Assembly (NCBI GenBank): GCA_023430845.1
Contig: JAEYYJ010000249.1
Coordinates: 1-7,101 of the forward strand
Direction of reading: 5' to 3'
Length of the DNA: 7,101 bases
From: Pseudomonadota bacterium
GTDB taxonomy: Bacteria > Pseudomonadota > Alphaproteobacteria > Rhizobiales > Hyphomicrobiaceae
Shown: piece after piece, positions 5,936 through 7,101 of the stretch
How the letters are laid out: the number at the start of each line of letters is the position of its first letter
How positions within the stretch are numbered: the stretch's first letter is position 1
Made by a program: the position numbers and the translations under genes
Notes under the pieces: model-generated
What the model saw: only the letters and a program-made list of their open reading frames with translations
Database searches by the model: none
What the model was told of the DNA's origin: nothing

Positions 5936-6622
5936 TTACGTCCGGAACGGGAAATTAAAAGCGCGCAGCAACTCGCGAGCCTCGTCGTCGGTGCCCGCCG
6001 TCGTGCACACGATCACGTCCATACCCCAGATCTCGTCGACCTGGTCATAGTCGATCTCGGGGAACACGATGTGCTCCTTGAGGCCGAGGGCAAAGTTGCC
6101 GCGGCCGTCGAAGCTCTTCGCATTCAGCCCGCGGAAGTCCTTCACGCGCGGCAGCGCGATCGTGACCAGGCGGTCGAGGAACTCGTACATGCGATCGCCG
6201 CGCAGCGTGACCTTGGCGCCGAGCGCCATGTTCTCGCGCACCTTGTACGTCGCGATCGACTTCCGCGCTCGCGTGATGACCGGCCGCTGGCCCGCGATCA
6301 TCGCGAGATCCTTCGAGGCATTCTCGACCTTCTTGCGGTCGTTCACAGCCTCGCCGACGCCCATGTTGAGCACGATCTTCTCGAGGCGCGGAATGCGCAT
6401 CGGGTTCGTATACCCGAAGTGCTCCGCGAGCTTCTTGCGAATCTCCGCCTCGTAAAGCGTCTTCATGCGCGGCTTGTAGTCGGCTGGGCGCGGCTTGCGC
6501 GGCGCAGCAGCAGCACCGGTCGCGGCCTTCGCCTTGGCTTCCTTAGCCGGCGGGCCCTTCGGCTTACCGCCCTTGGCGCCAGCGGGGGCGCTGCCGCCCT
6601 TCTGTTTCGCGTTGTCGGCCAT
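5936..6622 (-). CDS. rplE: 50S ribosomal protein L5 with an N-terminal extension
   Basis: L5 binds 5S rRNA with L18 and contacts the P-site tRNA and the intersubunit bridge to S13. The 228-residue product is longer than the usual 179-185. The normal L5 sequence begins around [20 protein letters not shown] (47-66). It continues with [20 protein letters not shown] (75-94), the L5 signature, then [20 protein letters not shown] (162-181) and the end [13 protein letters not shown]. Residues 1-46 are an extra low-complexity, basic segment of Ala, Lys, Gly and Pro, probably disordered. The ATG at 6622 lies 3 nt after the rplX stop, with GGAG about 12 nt upstream. The only internal Met near the domain edge (M53) would cut off conserved residues, so the extension is probably real. 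The stop is TAA-free of overlap, 61 nt before rpsN. Confidence 0.95.
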   Translation of the reverse strand: MADNAKQKGGSAPAGAKGGKPKGPPAKEAKAKAATGAAAAPRKPRPADYKPRMKTLYEAEIRKKLAEHFGYTNPMRIPRLEKIVLNMGVGEAVNDRKKVENASKDLAMIAGQRPVITRARKSIATYKVRENMALGAKVTLRGDRMYEFLDRLVTIALPRVKDFRGLNAKSFDGRGNFALGLKEHIVFPEIDYDQVDEIWGMDVIVCTTAGTDDEARELLRAFNFPFRT

Positions 6623-6625
6623 GGC

Positions 6626-6952
6626 TTATGACTTCTCCGGAATGACTTCGCCCGAGCGCTTCGAGAACCGCACCTTGCGGCCATCCTCGAGGATCTTGAA
6701 ACCGACGCGCGTCGGCTTGCCGTCCTTCGGATCCTCAAGCGCGAGGTTCGACAGGTCGATGGTTGCTTCCTTCGAGATGATCCCGCCTTCGGCGCTCGCG
6801 CTCTGCTTCTGATGGCGGCGCACCATGTTGACGCCACGCACGAGTGCGCGGTTCTCCTTGGGGATCATCTTGATGACTTCGCCGTGCTTGCCCTTGTCGC
6901 GGCCCGCGAGCACGATGACGTGGTCACCCTTCTTGATCTTGAGCGAGGGCAT
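6626..6952 (-). CDS. rplX: 50S ribosomal protein L24
   Basis: L24 is an early assembly protein that binds the 5' domain of 23S rRNA. The 108-residue product is close to the usual 102-106. The KOW motif lies at about 5-32 ([20 protein letters not shown] at 6-25). The conserved [15 protein letters not shown] (35-49) and [17 protein letters not shown] (56-72) follow. The C-terminal half includes [20 protein letters not shown] (80-99). The ATG at 6952 shares its first base with the TAA stop of rplN (TAATG). GGAGGT lies 6 nt upstream, inside rplN. The TAA stop is 3 nt before rplE, so rplN, rplX and rplE are probably translationally coupled. Confidence 0.97.
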   Translation of the reverse strand: MPSLKIKKGDHVIVLAGRDKGKHGEVIKMIPKENRALVRGVNMVRRHQKQSASAEGGIISKEATIDLSNLALEDPKDGKPTRVGFKILEDGRKVRFSKRSGEVIPEKS

Positions 6953-7101
6953 TACAGGACCTCCGGCGCAAGCGACATGATCTTCACGTGCTTCCTGGCA
7001 CGCAGTTCACGCGTCACCGGTCCGAAGATGCGCGTACCGATCGGATCGCCGTTGGCGTTGATCAGCACCGCCGCATTGCGGTCGAAGCGGATGAGCGAGC
7101 C
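6952..7101 (-). CDS. rplN: 50S ribosomal protein L14, C-terminal part
   Basis: The gene enters from the right edge, so only its last 49 codons and stop are present, out of about 122. L14 lies at the subunit interface of the large subunit and contacts 16S rRNA. The visible sequence begins [20 protein letters not shown] and continues [20 protein letters not shown] to the terminal IMSLAPEVL. This is the highly conserved C-terminal part of the family (E. coli ends KIISLAPEVL). The TAA stop overlaps the rplX ATG by one base. L14 is normally the first gene of the spc operon, so the operon promoter or the junction with the S10 operon (rpsQ) should lie just outside the window. Confidence 0.97.
   Translation of the reverse strand, partial: GSLIRFDRNAAVLINANGDPIGTRIFGPVTRELRARKHVKIMSLAPEVL

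Noticed and set aside
1..7101. Search for tRNA genes, CRISPR repeats, insertion sequences or attachment sites
   Set aside because: Nearly every base is in a conserved housekeeping gene or a short gap. No cloverleaf, direct-repeat array, transposase or terminal repeats were seen by eye.

Overview
This 7.1 kb, GC-rich window holds most of a bacterial spc ribosomal-protein operon, all on the minus strand. In transcription order (right to left) the genes are rplN (3' part only), rplX, rplE, rpsN, rpsH, rplF, rplR, rpsE, rpmD, rplO, secY and adk. They are followed by the first 122 codons of a Deg/HtrA-type periplasmic serine protease that runs off the left edge. The gene order, the absence of rpmJ after secY, the secY-adk coupling and the protein sequences (for example the SecY N-terminus beginning MVSAAEQLAANLNFG and the L15 and S5 sequences) point to an alphaproteobacterium. 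Hyphomicrobiales or a close relative is the likeliest group, but the genus cannot be named from this window.

The genes are tightly packed. rplN and rplX share one base (TAATG), rplE starts 3 nt after rplX, and secY and adk overlap by 4 nt (ATGA). Most other junctions are 11-67 nt. The only larger gaps are rplO-secY (170 nt) and adk-deg (167 nt). The ribosomal proteins supply both subunits: L14, L24, L5, L6, L18, L30 and L15 for the large one, S14, S8 and S5 for the small one. SecY forms the membrane protein-export channel. Adk balances adenine nucleotides. The Deg protease would act on misfolded proteins exported through SecY.

The content is mostly ordinary housekeeping, and I see no hidden defence system, mobile element, CRISPR array or RNA gene. 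Points worth a second look are: the adk-to-deg junction, where rpsM-rpsK-rpoA-rplQ would be expected in many relatives; an Ala/Lys/Pro-rich N-terminal extension of about 45 residues on L5; a four-cysteine, probably metal-binding LID in adenylate kinase; a hairpin overlapping a candidate promoter ahead of deg; and a heat-shock-like promoter candidate ahead of secY. Several starts were chosen by Shine-Dalgarno placement, and rpsE uses GTG.
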